A stretch of DNA of 6,044 bases. Origin: DASZMJ01 sp035551935. Its GTDB lineage: Bacteria; Planctomycetota; Planctomycetia; Isosphaerales; Isosphaeraceae. The stretch is taken from positions 1 to 6,044 of the forward strand of contig DASZMJ010000675.1 in assembly GCA_035551935.1 (NCBI GenBank). The letters run 5' to 3'. The translations under genes were made by a program, and so were the position numbers. Of the stretch, positions 5,930 to 6,044 are shown one piece after another; position 1 is the stretch's first letter; every line of letters begins with the position of its first letter. Under the pieces are notes generated by a model, which searched no databases, had not been told where the DNA came from, and saw only the letters and a list, made by a program, of their open reading frames with translations.

Positions 5930-6044
5930 AGGACCGCCGCGGCGGGGCCGTCGGGGTCGTCGGCGCCACGCCGACGACGACCGAGGACGCCGGCCGGGGC
6001 GTCGCGGGCAAGGGTATCTCATCCAAGACCATGACGTAGTCGTA
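5928..6044 (-). CDS. C-terminal end of an unidentified protein, cut by the window edge
   Basis: On the minus strand an open frame enters from the right edge and runs 38 codons to TGA (5930-5928). It reads 'YDYVMVLDEIPLPATPRP' and continues as an Ala/Pro/Thr/Val-rich tail ending 'TAPPRRS'. Thirty-six of 38 codons end in G or C, while second positions are mixed. That is the codon pattern of genes in this genome and the main reason to call it coding. A perfect hairpin at the stop supports a real gene end. The frame differs from the upstream extension of the propeller ORF that overlaps it. The fragment is too short to recognise a family. It is on the same strand as the propeller gene, 244 bases upstream of it, and the hairpin and candidate promoter between them suggest separate transcription. 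Confidence 0.5.
   Translation of the reverse strand, partial: YDYVMVLDEIPLPATPRPASSVVVGVAPTTPTAPPRRS

Noticed and set aside
5956..5978. Perfect 10-bp stem with a 3-nt loop
   Set aside because: It falls inside the apparent coding tail of the right-edge gene and follows from repeated GTC/GAC-type codons (Val-Val-Gly-Val-Ala-Pro-Thr-Thr). The hairpin at 5910-5929 is the better 3'-end candidate.
5684..6022. N-terminal extension of the propeller gene to an ATG at 6022
   Set aside because: The extension is Arg/Pro/Gly-rich, overlaps another minus-strand frame with better codon bias and crosses a strong hairpin. The AGGAGG and LEPR-XLL motif place the start at 5683.
1..6044. CRISPR array, insertion sequence, toxin-antitoxin pair or prophage genes
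   Set aside because: No regularly spaced repeats, transposase, integrase or small paired ORFs with coding bias were seen; the only repeat of note is the 2249-2329 inverted pair.

Overview
The window looks like a stretch of chromosome from a high-GC planctomycete, probably of the Isosphaeraceae/Gemmata type. The base composition is very GC-rich with strong G/C at third codon positions. The third gene carries an N-terminal 'LExR-x-LL' motif (LEPR-XLL type), which is close to a signature of planctomycete exported proteins. The phylum call is an inference from these two features; no rRNA or other phylogenetic marker is present.

Layout, left to right. (1) Positions 1-2208, + strand: the C-terminal two thirds of an RND (HAE1/AcrB-type) inner-membrane efflux pump, cut by the left edge, with both proton-relay regions intact and an unusual hydrophobic insertion after TM6. 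(2) Positions 2209-2324: a short convergent intergenic gap, dominated by a large inverted repeat (2249-2329 core) that runs into the 3' end of the next gene and supplies its stop codon. (3) Positions 2325-3755, - strand: a complete selA, selenocysteine synthase. (4) Positions 3756-3937: non-coding, containing a conspicuous AT-rich patch (about 3760-3820) with a perfect TATAAT facing selA and a 10-bp direct repeat spaced 40 bp apart. (5) Positions 3938-5683, - strand: a 581-aa LEPR-XLL exported protein with a glucose/sorbosone-dehydrogenase-like beta-propeller and a C-terminal beta-sandwich-like domain, preceded by a perfect AGGAGG. (6) Positions 5684-5927: non-coding, with a candidate promoter. 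(7) Positions 5928-6044, - strand: the last 38 codons of an unidentified gene, ending in a strong hairpin.

The genes do not form an obvious pathway: efflux, selenocysteine biosynthesis and an exported propeller protein sit side by side as separate transcription units. No new defence, mobile or biosynthetic system is evident. The most interesting items are the repeat that ends selA, the AT-rich selA promoter island, the extra hydrophobic segments in the pump, and the exported propeller protein that lacks a classical signal peptide.
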